In this document: positions 35,583 through 44,369 of the stretch, in pieces
Position numbering within the stretch: the stretch's first letter is position 1
Layout: each line of letters starts with the position of its first letter
DNA from: Rhizobium sp. Pop5
Lineage (GTDB): Bacteria > Pseudomonadota > Alphaproteobacteria > Rhizobiales > Rhizobiaceae
Assembly: GCF_024721175.1 (NCBI RefSeq)
Contig: NZ_CP099402.1
Coordinates: forward strand, 372,001-436,000
DNA: 64,000 bases
Reading direction: 5' to 3'
Notes under the pieces: model-generated
What the model saw: the letters and a program-made list of their open reading frames with translations, nothing else
Told to the model about the DNA's origin: nothing
The model's database searches: none
Made by a program: the position numbers and the translations under genes

Positions 35583-36635
35583 CTAAGCCCAGATATCTCC
35601 CGGGGTAAAACCTTCGGTGAAGGGATCGTCATTGTCGAGTACGAGCGTATTCAGGCCGGAGATCCAGCTGGTGCCGGTCAGCGTCGGGACGACGGCGGCT
35701 CTGTCGCCGATCCTGGCCTCTTCGACGAGCCGGCCCGTATAGACATTGCCGAGGATTCCCTGATGCCGGAAGTCCCGGTTGAGCGGCAGCTCGCCTTTCG
35801 CATGCAGGACCGCCATCTTCGCGCAGGTGCCAGTGCCACAGGGGCAGCGATCGAGCGCTCCAGTCCAGGTGGCGGGATCGTCCCAGGAAAGGTCGCCCGT
35901 GGCCATCGTCACCGTATTTTTCCAGTCGGCGTTCGGATCGTCCGTCGGCCCCGACAGCTGTGAGATCGTAATGCCGACGCCGGGATAATGCGGATGGGCA
36001 ACCTGCAACTGCTCGATGGCCGCCTGCCGGATCATCGCGGAAACACGCGCGATCTCCCGCCCATGTGCCGGGATGAGTTCAAGGCCTTTGAACTGCCTGA
36101 CATCAGCGATGACATAAAACATGCCGCCCCAGCCGACATCGACAGTGACCTTTCCAAGATGCGGCACGTCGATGACGGCATCAAGATGGGCGGCAAATGC
36201 CGGCACGTTCTTGAAGGTCACGCTCTTGACCTTGCCTTCCCTGCATTCGGCCTTGATGCGAATGAGCCCGGCGGGCGCTTCGAGTACCAGCTCGGTGACG
36301 GGTTCCTTCATCGGAAGCATGCCCATCTCAAGCAGGACCGTGACCACGGAGATGGTATTGCCGCCCGACATCATCGGATATTCGATCTGTTCCATGATGA
36401 CATAACCGGCATCGGCCTCCGGGTGAGAGGGCGGCACGATGATGTTGCAGCAATGGGCGGGATAGCCGCGCGGCTCGCGCAGCATCAACTTGCGCAGCTG
36501 ATCGTCATTGCTCTCCAGCCATTTCATCTTCTCATAAACGGAGTTTCCGGGAATGTGCGGAACGCCTCCCGTGATCACGCGCATCGGCGTGCCGGCGTGG
36601 GTATCGACCGCATGAATCGTTCTTTTGAATCCCAT
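35583..36635 (-). CDS. Proline racemase/hydroxyproline epimerase-family enzyme with Ser in place of first Cys
   Basis: A 350-residue member of the proline racemase superfamily. The start HAVDTHAGTPMRVI and the second active-site block DRCPCGTGTCA (catalytic Cys) are typical. The first active-site block reads YPMMSGGNTIS, so Ser occupies the position normally held by the first Cys in racemases and 4-hydroxyproline epimerases (MCGH). Family members with changed residue pairs include dehydratases and epimerases with other substrates. The gene is divergent from an LDH2-family reductase; a palindrome at 36735-36750 lies between them. An imino-acid substrate such as a hydroxyproline is likely, the reaction unproven. 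Confidence 0.82.
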   Translation of the reverse strand: MGFKRTIHAVDTHAGTPMRVITGGVPHIPGNSVYEKMKWLESNDDQLRKLMLREPRGYPAHCCNIIVPPSHPEADAGYVIMEQIEYPMMSGGNTISVVTVLLEMGMLPMKEPVTELVLEAPAGLIRIKAECREGKVKSVTFKNVPAFAAHLDAVIDVPHLGKVTVDVGWGGMFYVIADVRQFKGLELIPAHGREIARVSAMIRQAAIEQLQVAHPHYPGVGITISQLSGPTDDPNADWKNTVTMATGDLSWDDPATWTGALDRCPCGTGTCAKMAVLHAKGELPLNRDFRHQGILGNVYTGRLVEEARIGDRAAVVPTLTGTSWISGLNTLVLDNDDPFTEGFTPGDIWA

Positions 36636-36734
36636 TTCTGCTTTCTCCTCTGTCCGGTTTCGAACTCGTTTTCATCAGCGCCTGCGATTTGCCTGTCAGC
36701 AAATCCGCGGCCCCATCTAGATATCGCCCGCATA

Positions 36735-36750
36735 ATATCGTATACGATAT
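36735..36750. promoter_or_regulatory. Candidate GntR-family operator (perfect palindrome)
   Basis: ATATCGTATACGATAT is a perfect 16-base palindrome in the gap between the racemase-family gene and the divergent LDH2-type gene. A 14/16 match occurs at 38617-38632 upstream of the GntR gene, so it is probably the binding site of that regulator. Confidence 0.7.
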
Positions 36751-36894
36751 CTGAAAATACCAACTCGTCAACCGGGGAACGCGGGGAAATCGACACAGCT
36801 GTACATTTCACCTGTCAGCGTTTCCCCACTTTTGATAAAGCAGCCTCAGAACGGCCCGGACCCGCGGCCAGGAGAGAAACAGGAGGAGATCAAT

Positions 36895-37896
36895 ATGTCG
36901 GAAGAGGTCGTAGTCGATCTGGCGAAAGCCGAGAGCCTGGCGATGCGTGCTTGCCTGGCGGCAGGCGCCAACGACGCCACCGCACGTTCCCTCGTGGACG
37001 CCACCTTGTCCGCAGCACTTTACGGACCGCCGGTCCTCGGGTTTCCGCATTTCGTGGATTACCTTGACAGCTTCCGCGAGGGCCGCATCAATGGCGATCC
37101 CGCTCCCACTTGCGAGCGTCCTTATCCCGCCTTCTACGCCGCGGATGCCGATCGGGGAATCGCACAGCTCGGTTTCGATCTTGCCTTCACGGATCTGGTA
37201 GAAGCGGTGCGCACGCTGGGAGTCGCGGTCTTCACCCAGAGGAACAGCTATACAACAGGAGAACTCGGTTATTACGTCCGCCGGCTCGCCGGCGAAGGGA
37301 TTGTCGGCATCGCCGCGACCAATGCCAATGCGATGGTGGTCGCCAAAGCGGGTGGGCCTGCCGTCTACAGTACGAACCCGATGGCCTTCGGCTTTCCGCT
37401 GGGAGACGGATCGCCGCCTCTCCTGATCGACCAGGCGTCGAGCGCGACCGCCTACGTCAACGTGGTCGCGGCTGCAGCCGAGGGACGCAGCATTCCTCCG
37501 GGATGGGCCGTCGATGAAACGGGACAGGAAACCCAGGATGCCGCAAAGGCGCTCGGCGGAGCCCTCCTTCCCTTCGGCGGGCGCAAGGGCGCCAATGTGG
37601 CGCTGATGGTGGAAATGCTGTCGGCCGGCATGTCCGGCGGCCCCTGGTCATTGGATACGCCGTCTTTCAGATCGGGGAGCGTCAGCCCCGCTGTAGGCTT
37701 GACGGTTGTCGCGATGATGCCGGGGCGCGCCGATGACGGCCATGTGGAACGCGCGCACCGCCAAGCCGAGCGCCTTCAACGCCACGGCGTCTTCGTGCCC
37801 GGCGTCAGTGGTATCGAATATCCCAGGCCCGCGTCGGAAGGGCTGAAAATACCCCGCTCCGTGTTTGAGGCCATAGCGAAGATAGCGGGCGTCTGA
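36895..37896 (+). CDS. LDH2/malate dehydrogenase-family oxidoreductase (imino-acid reductase-like)
   Basis: A 333-residue protein of the Ldh2/MDH2 family, the fold used by delta1-pyrroline-2-carboxylate reductases, ureidoglycolate dehydrogenase and lactate dehydrogenases. Recognisable parts are the glycine-rich LGFPHFVDYLDSFREG, YTTGELGYYVRRLAGEGIVGIAATN, STNPMAFGFPLG and FGGRKGANVALMVEMLS. With a proline-racemase-family partner, reduction of a pyrroline-2-carboxylate is the most likely reaction, but the substrate is inferred. The ATG follows AGGAGGAGAT. Length is normal. It is convergent with the GntR gene, with only three bases between stops. Confidence 0.8.
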   Translation: MSEEVVVDLAKAESLAMRACLAAGANDATARSLVDATLSAALYGPPVLGFPHFVDYLDSFREGRINGDPAPTCERPYPAFYAADADRGIAQLGFDLAFTDLVEAVRTLGVAVFTQRNSYTTGELGYYVRRLAGEGIVGIAATNANAMVVAKAGGPAVYSTNPMAFGFPLGDGSPPLLIDQASSATAYVNVVAAAAEGRSIPPGWAVDETGQETQDAAKALGGALLPFGGRKGANVALMVEMLSAGMSGGPWSLDTPSFRSGSVSPAVGLTVVAMMPGRADDGHVERAHRQAERLQRHGVFVPGVSGIEYPRPASEGLKIPRSVFEAIAKIAGV

Positions 37897-37899
37897 CGC

Positions 37900-38577
37900 C
37901 TAAAGGGATCTTTTCCCAGGCAGATGTTCGATCAGCGATTGGCACGCGCTCATGATGTGAGCGTAGACCAGTTCTGCTGCCCTCTCCTCATCCCGCTCCC
38001 GGCAGGCTTCGACGATTTGCCGGTGTTCCCGGTCCGCCGTCTGCTGGCCGTGCGACAGCGTCAACTGCACCCGGAGATATCGTTCCAGCCGGTCGTTGAC
38101 CGAACGGATCGTGTTGACGAGGAAGGGCCGGCGGGCGTCCTCGTAAAGACGGCTATGGAAACGCCAGTTCAATTCCGACCAGCGGGCAACGTCGGTTTCC
38201 CCAGCGAAAGCATCGCAATAGGCGAGCGCCTCACTGAAAGTCTCCTGCGTCATATGCGGGATCGAGAGCTTGATGGCATTCGTTTCCAGGATCGCGCGCA
38301 CCTCGAAAATCTGGGCGATCTCCGGCTCCGAAAGGCTTGTGACGATCGCCCCTTTGTTCCGATGAAATTCCACCAGGCCTTCGGCCTCTAGCCGTTTCAG
38401 CGCCTCGCGGACAGGGATCTTGCTGACATTAAACAGGCGCGCGACATCGTCCTGCCGGATCGGTTCGCCTTCATCCAGTGAGCCATCCGCGATCGAATCT
38501 CTTACATATTTCAGGATCACATCCGAGGCCGTGGGCGCCTTCCCGAGATCGGTCACCTGTGCGGTGTTGAATGGCAT
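37900..38577 (-). CDS. GntR-family (FCD) transcriptional regulator
   Basis: A 225-residue FadR-subfamily regulator. The winged helix is at residues about 18-80 (EPIRQDDVARLFNVSKIPVREALKRLEAEGLVEF) and an FCD ligand domain at about 90-215, with metal-site candidates in ELNWRFHSRL, DREHRQIV and VYAHIMSA. Position between an LDH2-type gene and a ProC-like gene, and near-identical palindromes before its own start and in the racemase/LDH2 gap, suggest it controls all of these genes. Most FCD regulators of such loci are repressors released by an organic or amino acid; the ligand is unknown here. Confidence 0.88.
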   Translation of the reverse strand: MPFNTAQVTDLGKAPTASDVILKYVRDSIADGSLDEGEPIRQDDVARLFNVSKIPVREALKRLEAEGLVEFHRNKGAIVTSLSEPEIAQIFEVRAILETNAIKLSIPHMTQETFSEALAYCDAFAGETDVARWSELNWRFHSRLYEDARRPFLVNTIRSVNDRLERYLRVQLTLSHGQQTADREHRQIVEACRERDEERAAELVYAHIMSACQSLIEHLPGKRSL

Positions 38578-38616
38578 TCCCCAAGCTCCTCATGTCGGGA
38601 CAAGATGGTGCTTGGG

Positions 38617-38632
38617 ATATCGTAGACGATCT
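38617..38632. promoter_or_regulatory. Second candidate GntR operator
   Basis: ATATCGTAGACGATCT matches the perfect palindrome at 36735-36750 at 14 of 16 positions. It lies 40 bases upstream of the GntR start, in the gap shared with the ProC-like gene, so it fits autoregulation and control of that gene. Confidence 0.6.
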
Positions 38633-38802
38633 CTTTCCTCAAGCAGCACATCGGTCATAGCGTATCGATAGAGTTAGGCGGAGAATTACATTGCCGACAG
38701 GCTGTTTTTCTGGCCCAATGGCCCGGCGTCGAGAGAAAGACACCTGGTTGTCAGATAAATCGGAGCCTGCGGGACCGGCGCTCAGAACTGCGGAGGAATC
38801 AC

Positions 38803-39585
38803 GTGACGATCGACAGCATCGGATTCGTCGGAACAGGCGCGATCACCGAGGCGATGGTTCGCGGGCTTCTTGCTGAACCGGCTTATGCTTCCGAGATTCA
38901 CGTCTCTCCCCGAAGCGCACACATTGCGGAAACGCTGGCAGACGAATTCGCCGCCGTGAGAGTTTCCGAGGACAATCAGGACGTCGTCGATCGCAGCGAC
39001 ATGGTGTTCCTGGCGATCCGGCCGCAGGTCGCCGAGGAGGTCGTCCGGGCGCTATCGTTCAGGGCTGGCCAGACGGTCGTCAGCCTCGTGGCGGCGACGG
39101 AGCGTCAGGCCCTTATCGACTGGATCGGAGCCGACGTGCATCTCGTCCAGGCGATCCCGCTGCCCTTCGTCGCCAAGCGGCAGGGCGCGACCGCCGTCTA
39201 TCCGCCCGATGAGGCCATCGCCGCACTGTTCGACACGCTCGGAACGGCCGTCCAATGCCAGTCGAGGAAGGAATACGATCTTCTCGCAGCCGCGAGTTCT
39301 ATGATGTCGACCTATTTCGGGATCATGGAGACGGTTGCCGGCTGGCTGGAAAAAAGCGGCCTCGAAAGGGCGAAAGGCCACGCCTACATCGCTCCGCTCT
39401 TCGCAAGCCTGGCGCAGAAGGCCGCCAAGCCCGGCACCGAACCATTCAGCGCATTGAGCCACGAATTCGCAACCAAGGGCGGGCTGAACGAGCAGGTTCT
39501 CTCAGATTTCGAGAGGAAAGGCGGCATTGCCGCGCTGACCACCGCCCTCGACGGCGTTCTCTCCCGCATCGAGGGCAAGAACTAA
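38803..39585 (+). CDS. Pyrroline-5-carboxylate reductase-like protein
   Basis: A 260-residue protein with an N-terminal Rossmann fold (IGFVGTGAITEAMVRGLL) and the ProC-family middle block MVFLAIRPQVAEEVV, plus the C-terminal helical domain typical of P5C reductases (AASSMMSTYFGIMETVAGW, EFATKGGLNEQVL). It starts at GTG 38803 behind GCGGAGGAATC. P5C reductase makes proline from pyrroline-5-carboxylate with NADPH. The divergence from standard ProC and the location in a GntR-controlled imino-acid locus suggest a catabolic or alternative imine substrate. It is divergent from the GntR gene. Confidence 0.78.
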   Translation: MTIDSIGFVGTGAITEAMVRGLLAEPAYASEIHVSPRSAHIAETLADEFAAVRVSEDNQDVVDRSDMVFLAIRPQVAEEVVRALSFRAGQTVVSLVAATERQALIDWIGADVHLVQAIPLPFVAKRQGATAVYPPDEAIAALFDTLGTAVQCQSRKEYDLLAAASSMMSTYFGIMETVAGWLEKSGLERAKGHAYIAPLFASLAQKAAKPGTEPFSALSHEFATKGGLNEQVLSDFERKGGIAALTTALDGVLSRIEGKN

Positions 39586-39641
39586 AGCGCGTCGCAATTA
39601 CGCATGTCGTTGACGGCGACTTCCAAGGGAAGCCGGACGGT

Positions 39642-40292
39642 CTATTTCTTATGATTGCCCGCAAAAGCGGCCGTCAAGCCAAGGCCGATGTAGACGAAAC
39701 CACTGACCCAGCGCTCAGCCTTGAGATAGACGGGACTACGCTTCAGCCAGTTGCCGGCCGTGCCGGCAGCAAGCGCATAGGAGCTATCCGTCAGAACGCC
39801 AATCGCCGTGTAGAGAATCCCGAGAAAAGCGACCTGCATTGCCACTTGGCCACGGTCGACCTCAACGAACTGCGGCAGGAAGGCCAGAAAGAACAGCGCT
39901 GTCTTCGGATTGAGGAGGTTGACAATAAAGCCCTCGCGAAAGAGACGCATACGGCCACGCGCTGGCAAATCGCTGTCGACGCCGGCAATGTCCGAAGGGC
40001 CGAAGAGCTTCCTGAGGCCAAGCCAGATCAGGTAGGCCGCACCGGCATACTTCACGACGCTGAAGGCGAGCGCAGATGATGCCAGGAGCGCCGACAAGCC
40101 CGCAGCAGCGGCGACGACATGAACAAGTGTGGCCGTGTGGATGCCAAGGATTGAAACGAGGCCGGCAGAACGGCCCTGCTCGACCGAGCGCGCGAAGATG
40201 TAAAGGACTGCCGGTCCCGGTACGAGAAGCAGCAAGAGCGTGGCGCTGACGAACAGGCTGAGATTGGCCGCACTGGGAATTGCCAGATCCAT
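39642..40292 (-). CDS. LysE-family amino-acid exporter
   Basis: A 216-residue inner-membrane protein with about six hydrophobic segments. Family marks are the N-terminal LLLLVPGPAVLYIFARSVEQGRSAGLVSILGIHT and FREGFIVNLLNPKTALFFLAFLPQF in the middle. LysE/RhtB proteins export amino acids such as lysine, threonine or homoserine lactone. The ATG at 40292 was chosen by the GGAGCAAGAC site and family start; a GTG at 40319 is possible. It is convergent with the ProC-like gene; whether it belongs to the same regulon is unknown. Confidence 0.85.
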   Translation of the reverse strand: MDLAIPSAANLSLFVSATLLLLLVPGPAVLYIFARSVEQGRSAGLVSILGIHTATLVHVVAAAAGLSALLASSALAFSVVKYAGAAYLIWLGLRKLFGPSDIAGVDSDLPARGRMRLFREGFIVNLLNPKTALFFLAFLPQFVEVDRGQVAMQVAFLGILYTAIGVLTDSSYALAAGTAGNWLKRSPVYLKAERWVSGFVYIGLGLTAAFAGNHKK

Positions 40293-40497
40293 GATTGTCT
40301 TGCTCCATTTTTCTGTCACAGCAGCGATAACATTGGACTGCGTCCAAGGCGAGATAAACCTGCGGTGTTATCGCCGATAGCGATTGCAAGGTGCGCTTTC
40401 AACTTCAGAACTCCGCCGTGAGCGACCTGATAGGGCTGACTGGCTGCTTTGACGCTTTCACATCGCGCCGCGCTTATGCGTCTATGCCTGGCAAGAC

Positions 40498-41046
40498 CTA
40501 AAACGTCGGCGGCGTGCAGGCGCTGATGACCTCGCAGGGCACAGGCCCGACGCAGCGGAAGCGGTGCGGGCGCCGGCTTTCGAAATAATAGGCGTCGCCC
40601 GGCCCGAGGATACGGCGCTCGTCGCCGACAGTGACCTCGATCCTTCCCGACAGCACGATGCCGCCCTCCTCGCCTTCATGGACAAGCGGCACCTTTCCGG
40701 TGTCGGCGCCCGGCTGGTAGCATTCCTTGAGGATTTGCAGGCTGCGGCCGAAAAGGTTCTCGCCGACCTGCTTGTAGGAGATGGCGCCCTTGCCGATCTC
40801 CACCAGTTCTTCAGCCGCATAGAAGGCCTTTTTCGGCCGGTCGGGCTCGAAGGCGAAGAATTCCGCGAGCCCGATGGGGATGCCGTCGAGAATGCGTTTC
40901 AAGGCCCCGACCGAGGGATTGGAAGCGTTCGATTCGATCAGCGAGATCGTCGAATTGGGCACGCCCGTGCGCTTGGCGAGTTCGCGCTGGGAAAGCTTGT
41001 GGGCAAGGCGGAGATGACGCAGGCGGCCGCCGATATCAACTGACAT
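40498..41046 (-). CDS. XRE-family regulator with cupin domain (PuuR-like)
   Basis: A 182-residue regulator: helix-turn-helix at residues about 7-62 (RLRHLRLAHKLSQRELAKRTGVPNSTISLIE) and a C-terminal cupin domain at about 105-175 (VPLVHEGEEGGIVLSGRIEV, GPGDAYYFESRRPHRFRC). This architecture is that of PuuR-type regulators of polyamine or amine catabolism. It is divergent from the omega-aminotransferase gene at 41186 with 139 bases between them, so it probably represses that gene. Confidence 0.87.
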   Translation of the reverse strand: MSVDIGGRLRHLRLAHKLSQRELAKRTGVPNSTISLIESNASNPSVGALKRILDGIPIGLAEFFAFEPDRPKKAFYAAEELVEIGKGAISYKQVGENLFGRSLQILKECYQPGADTGKVPLVHEGEEGGIVLSGRIEVTVGDERRILGPGDAYYFESRRPHRFRCVGPVPCEVISACTPPTF

Positions 41047-41185
41047 TGGGTTCGTTTCTGTTGTTCAGAATATCGAAAATCTATCCTGCCGCGCATTGAA
41101 TTTCAATGACTTGCATCGACAAAGAAAAGGACTTGTTTGCAGCCCGGAAATCGCCATCCTCGGGCCAATCCCAGAGGAGGCCGGA

Positions 41186-42520
41186 ATGGACCAGATCAGC
41201 AAGACGAATGCGCCCGTACTCGAAAATTTCTGGATGCCGTTCACCGCGAACCGGCAGTTTAAGGCCGCGCCGCGGCTTCTCGCCGGCGCAGACGGCATGT
41301 ATTACACCGACGTCGACGGAAACCGGGTTCTCGACGGCACGGCTGGGCTCTGGTGCTGCAATGCCGGCCACGGCCGCAAGAAGATCGCCCAGGCCGTCGA
41401 GCGGCAGCTTGCGACGCTCGATTATGCCCCGACCTTCCAGATGGGCCATCCGATCGCCTTCGACTTCGCCGCCAAGCTGGCGGCCAACGCGCCGGGCGGC
41501 GCTGAAGCCAAGCTCGACAGGGTCTTCTTCACCGGCTCGGGTTCGGAATCGGTCGATACCGCGCTGAAGATCGCCATCGCCTATCAGCGCGCCATCGGTC
41601 AGGGCACCCGCACGCGCATCATCGGGCGCGAGAAGGGATATCACGGCGTCGGCTTCGGCGGCATTTCCGTCGGCGGTCTCGTCAACAACCGCCGGGTTTT
41701 CCCGCAAATACCGGCCGACCATATGCGCCATACGCTCGACATCGAGCGCAATGCCTTTTCCAAGGGCCTTCCCGCCCACGGCGCGGAACTTGCCGACGAT
41801 CTCGAGCGCCTGGTGCAGCTGCACGGCGCCGAAACCATCGCCGCCGTCATCGTCGAGCCGATGTCGGGATCGGCGGGCGTGATCCTGCCGCCGAAGGGCT
41901 ATCTGGAGAAACTGCGTGCCATCGCCGACAAGCACGGCATCCTCTTAATCTTCGACGAGGTCATCACCGGTTTCGGCCGCCTCGGCACGCCCTTCGCGGT
42001 GGATTATTTCGGCGTCGTTCCCGATCTCGTCACTACGGCGAAGGGGCTGACCAACGGCGCGATCCCCATGGGCGCGGTCTTTGCCACCCGCAAGATTTAT
42101 GACGGCCTGATGGTCGGGCCTGACAATGCGATCGAGCTCTTCCACGGCTATACCTATTCCGGCCATCCCGTCGCCTGCGCCGCCGGTCTTGCGACGATGG
42201 AAATCTACGAGGAAGAAGGCCTTCTCACCCGCGCATCGGAGTTGGCCGAACACTGGCAGGAGGCTCTGCATTCCCTTAAGGGCCTGCCCCATGTCGTCGA
42301 TATCCGCAATCTCGGCCTGGTCGGCGCGGTGGAACTGGCGCCGAGAGCGGCATCGCCGGGAACCCGCGCCTATGACGTCTTCGTCGATTGCTTCAACAAG
42401 GGCCTGCTCATCCGCGTCACCGGCGACATCATCGCGCTTTCGCCACCGCTCATCGTCGAGAAGGGCCAGATCGACACGATCGTCTCGATCATCGGCGACG
42501 CGCTGAAGCGGGCGGCCTAG
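41186..42520 (+). CDS. Omega-amino acid:pyruvate aminotransferase, class III
   Basis: A 444-residue PLP-dependent aminotransferase. The class III signature is LLIFDEVITGFGRLG followed by the PLP lysine in TTAKGLTNGAIPMG. Substrate-side blocks ENFWMPFTANRQFK and GLWCCNAGHGRKKI match beta-alanine/omega-amino acid:pyruvate transaminases. It would move amino groups from beta-alanine, putrescine-like amines or similar compounds to pyruvate. The ATG at 41186 is placed by AGAGGAGG. A strong hairpin follows the stop, and the divergent XRE-cupin gene is the likely regulator. Confidence 0.88.
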   Translation: MDQISKTNAPVLENFWMPFTANRQFKAAPRLLAGADGMYYTDVDGNRVLDGTAGLWCCNAGHGRKKIAQAVERQLATLDYAPTFQMGHPIAFDFAAKLAANAPGGAEAKLDRVFFTGSGSESVDTALKIAIAYQRAIGQGTRTRIIGREKGYHGVGFGGISVGGLVNNRRVFPQIPADHMRHTLDIERNAFSKGLPAHGAELADDLERLVQLHGAETIAAVIVEPMSGSAGVILPPKGYLEKLRAIADKHGILLIFDEVITGFGRLGTPFAVDYFGVVPDLVTTAKGLTNGAIPMGAVFATRKIYDGLMVGPDNAIELFHGYTYSGHPVACAAGLATMEIYEEEGLLTRASELAEHWQEALHSLKGLPHVVDIRNLGLVGAVELAPRAASPGTRAYDVFVDCFNKGLLIRVTGDIIALSPPLIVEKGQIDTIVSIIGDALKRAA

Positions 42521-42537
42521 TCCCGCCAATCTCCAGC

Positions 42538-42565
42538 AATGCGGCGGCAGACCAGCCGCCGCATT
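42538..42565. terminator. Bidirectional terminator-like hairpin
   Basis: AATGCGGCGGC, a six-base loop and GCCGCCGCATT form a perfect 11-base stem between the convergent aminotransferase (stop 42520) and Lrp genes (stop 42569). The T-tract is short, so it may act as a shared stabilising or termination structure. Confidence 0.65.
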
Positions 42566-42568
42566 GTG

Positions 42569-43057
42569 CTATCCGACCGGCACCTCAAGCCCGACCTTGA
42601 CGCGATCCATCGCGACGAAGGTGCGGAAGCGCTTGACATTGTTGTTGCCGAAGAAGAGCCGCCGCGTCAGCGCCTCATAATCGGCCATCGACGGCACGAT
42701 AATGACGAGAATGAAGTCCGATTCGCCTGTGACGTAATAGCACTGCTGGATCTCGGCGGCGGCGGCAAATTCGCTCTTGGCTCGCTCGATCTGCTCGGCC
42801 GTTTCGCTGATCACCTCCACCTCGACGAAGATCGTGATCGATTGCCCCAGAGCCTCCGGCTCGATGACCGAGACATCCGCCCGGATCACGCCCTCCTCCC
42901 GCATGCGCTTGATCCGTCGCTGCACGGCGGGCGCGGAAAGATTGACCGCATCGCCGATCGTCCGCTGCGGCGTTATATTGTCCCGCTGCAGAATGGCGAG
43001 GATCTTGCGATCGAAATCGTCGAGATGGGAGGGCTGAACGCGCTTGCTCAAATCCAT
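42569..43057 (-). CDS. Lrp/AsnC-family transcriptional regulator
   Basis: A 162-residue regulator with an N-terminal helix-turn-helix (DDFDRKILAILQRDNITPQRTIGDAVNLSAPAVQRRIKRM) and a C-terminal RAM/AsnC ligand domain (residues about 75-155, CYYVTGESDFILVIIV). The start at 43057 (MDLSKRV) is preferred because the longer reading adds an atypical 40-residue hydrophobic leader. It is divergent from the diaminopropionate ammonia-lyase operon. A pair of inverted ATTGCAA/TTGCAAT arms in the gap may be its binding site, so it probably activates or represses that operon. Confidence 0.87.
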   Translation of the reverse strand: MDLSKRVQPSHLDDFDRKILAILQRDNITPQRTIGDAVNLSAPAVQRRIKRMREEGVIRADVSVIEPEALGQSITIFVEVEVISETAEQIERAKSEFAAAAEIQQCYYVTGESDFILVIIVPSMADYEALTRRLFFGNNNVKRFRTFVAMDRVKVGLEVPVG

Positions 43058-43073
43058 GTTCCGATGAAACAAA

Positions 43074-43123
43074 ATTGCAAATGAAGGCCTGAATATCAGC
43101 GCCTTTTTCGCTTTCATTGCAAT
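43074..43123. promoter_or_regulatory. Candidate Lrp-type inverted repeat
   Basis: ATTGCAAATGAA (43074-43085) and TTCATTGCAAT (43113-43123) are inverted copies, differing by one inserted base, centred in the 100-base gap between the divergent Lrp and ammonia-lyase genes. Such spaced AT-rich dyads are common for Lrp-family proteins. Function is inferred. Confidence 0.5.
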
Positions 43124-43157
43124 AGAGTTCAGCGAAACCAAGAAATCGAGGTTCGCG

Positions 43158-44369
43158 ATGCTTCTTCTGAACACCACCGCAGATTATCGTCAGCCGCTCA
43201 ATCAGAGCGACGCGGAAACGCTCGGCGCCGCCGCGGCCGAGCAAGTGGAACGCCACCTCTCGTTTCGGGAGAACCATGCGCCGACACCGCTCGTCGCCTT
43301 GCCAGGACTGGCGCGAGAGATCGGCGTCGCCGCGATCCATGTCAAGGATGAAGGCCATCGCCTCGGCCTCGGAAGCTTCAAGGCGCTTGGAGGAGCGTAT
43401 GCGGTGATCCGCCTCGTTCTCGAAGAGGCCGGGCAGCGGCTCGGCCGCGTCGTCGATATGGCCGAGCTGCATTCGGAAGAAGTCCGCGCCATCGCGCGCG
43501 GGATGACCGTTGCCTGCGCCACCGACGGAAACCACGGCCGCTCGGTTGCGCAGGGAGCAGAGCTCGTCGGCGCGCGTGCGGCAATCTTCGTCCATTCCGG
43601 TGTCAGCAACGAGCGCGTCGCCGCCATCGCCCGCTTCGGCGCGGAGATGATCCGCGTCGAAGGAACCTATGACGACTCCGTGCGGGAGGCCGCCCGCGTC
43701 GCCGAGGCCAAGGGTTGGACCATCGTGTCCGATACGTCCTGGCCGGGTTACGAACGGATTCCGGGCCTCGTGATGCAGGGCTATACCGCGCTCGTCAGGG
43801 AAGCGTTGAGACAAATGCCGGAGCCGCCGACCCACGTCTTCATCCAGTCCGGCGTTGGCGGCGTTGCCGCGGCGGTTGCCGGCCATCTGGCGATCGAACT
43901 CGGCGACGGGCGTCCCGTCTTCACCGTCGTTGATCCGGCCCGCGCGGCTTGCCTCTTCGAGACGGCACGCGCCGGACATCCCGTGACCATCGCCCATGGC
44001 GAACCGACCGTCATGGCAATGCTCGAATGCTACGAGCCTTCGCTTGTCGCGTGGCGGATTCTGTCCCGTGCCGCCGACGCCTTCATGACGGTGGACGAGG
44101 CGGATGCGACCGGGATCATGAACCGCCTGGCACGCCCTGTCGCCGGCGACCCGGCAATCGTTGCCGGCGAAAGTGGTGGCGTCGGGCTTGCCGGCGCCCT
44201 CAAGGCAATCGCAGATCCTTCAACCAAGGCGGCGCTCTCGATCGACCCGCGCTCCCGCATCTTCGTCGTCAACACCGAAGGCGCGACCGATCCCGGCAAA
44301 TACGAAGAGATCACCGGATTATCGCCCGCCGCAGTCGCTGGGAAAAACCGCGAAGGGGCGCTGACATGA
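43158..44369 (+). CDS. dpaL: Diaminopropionate ammonia-lyase
   Basis: A 403-residue PLP enzyme of fold type II. Characteristic regions are the PLP lysine segment KDEGHRLGLGSFKALGGAYA, ATDGNHGRSVAQGAEL (phosphate/substrate loop), DTSWPGYERIPGLVMQGY and QSGVGGVAAAVAGHL. These are specific to 2,3-diaminopropionate ammonia-lyase, which converts diaminopropionate to pyruvate and two ammonia. It opens a three-gene operon with two metal-dependent amidohydrolases joined by four-base overlaps, suggesting that an N-acylated or carbamoylated derivative is hydrolysed first. No strong Shine-Dalgarno is seen (TCGAGGTTCGCG). Confidence 0.88.
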   Translation: MLLLNTTADYRQPLNQSDAETLGAAAAEQVERHLSFRENHAPTPLVALPGLAREIGVAAIHVKDEGHRLGLGSFKALGGAYAVIRLVLEEAGQRLGRVVDMAELHSEEVRAIARGMTVACATDGNHGRSVAQGAELVGARAAIFVHSGVSNERVAAIARFGAEMIRVEGTYDDSVREAARVAEAKGWTIVSDTSWPGYERIPGLVMQGYTALVREALRQMPEPPTHVFIQSGVGGVAAAVAGHLAIELGDGRPVFTVVDPARAACLFETARAGHPVTIAHGEPTVMAMLECYEPSLVAWRILSRAADAFMTVDEADATGIMNRLARPVAGDPAIVAGESGGVGLAGALKAIADPSTKAALSIDPRSRIFVVNTEGATDPGKYEEITGLSPAAVAGKNREGALT

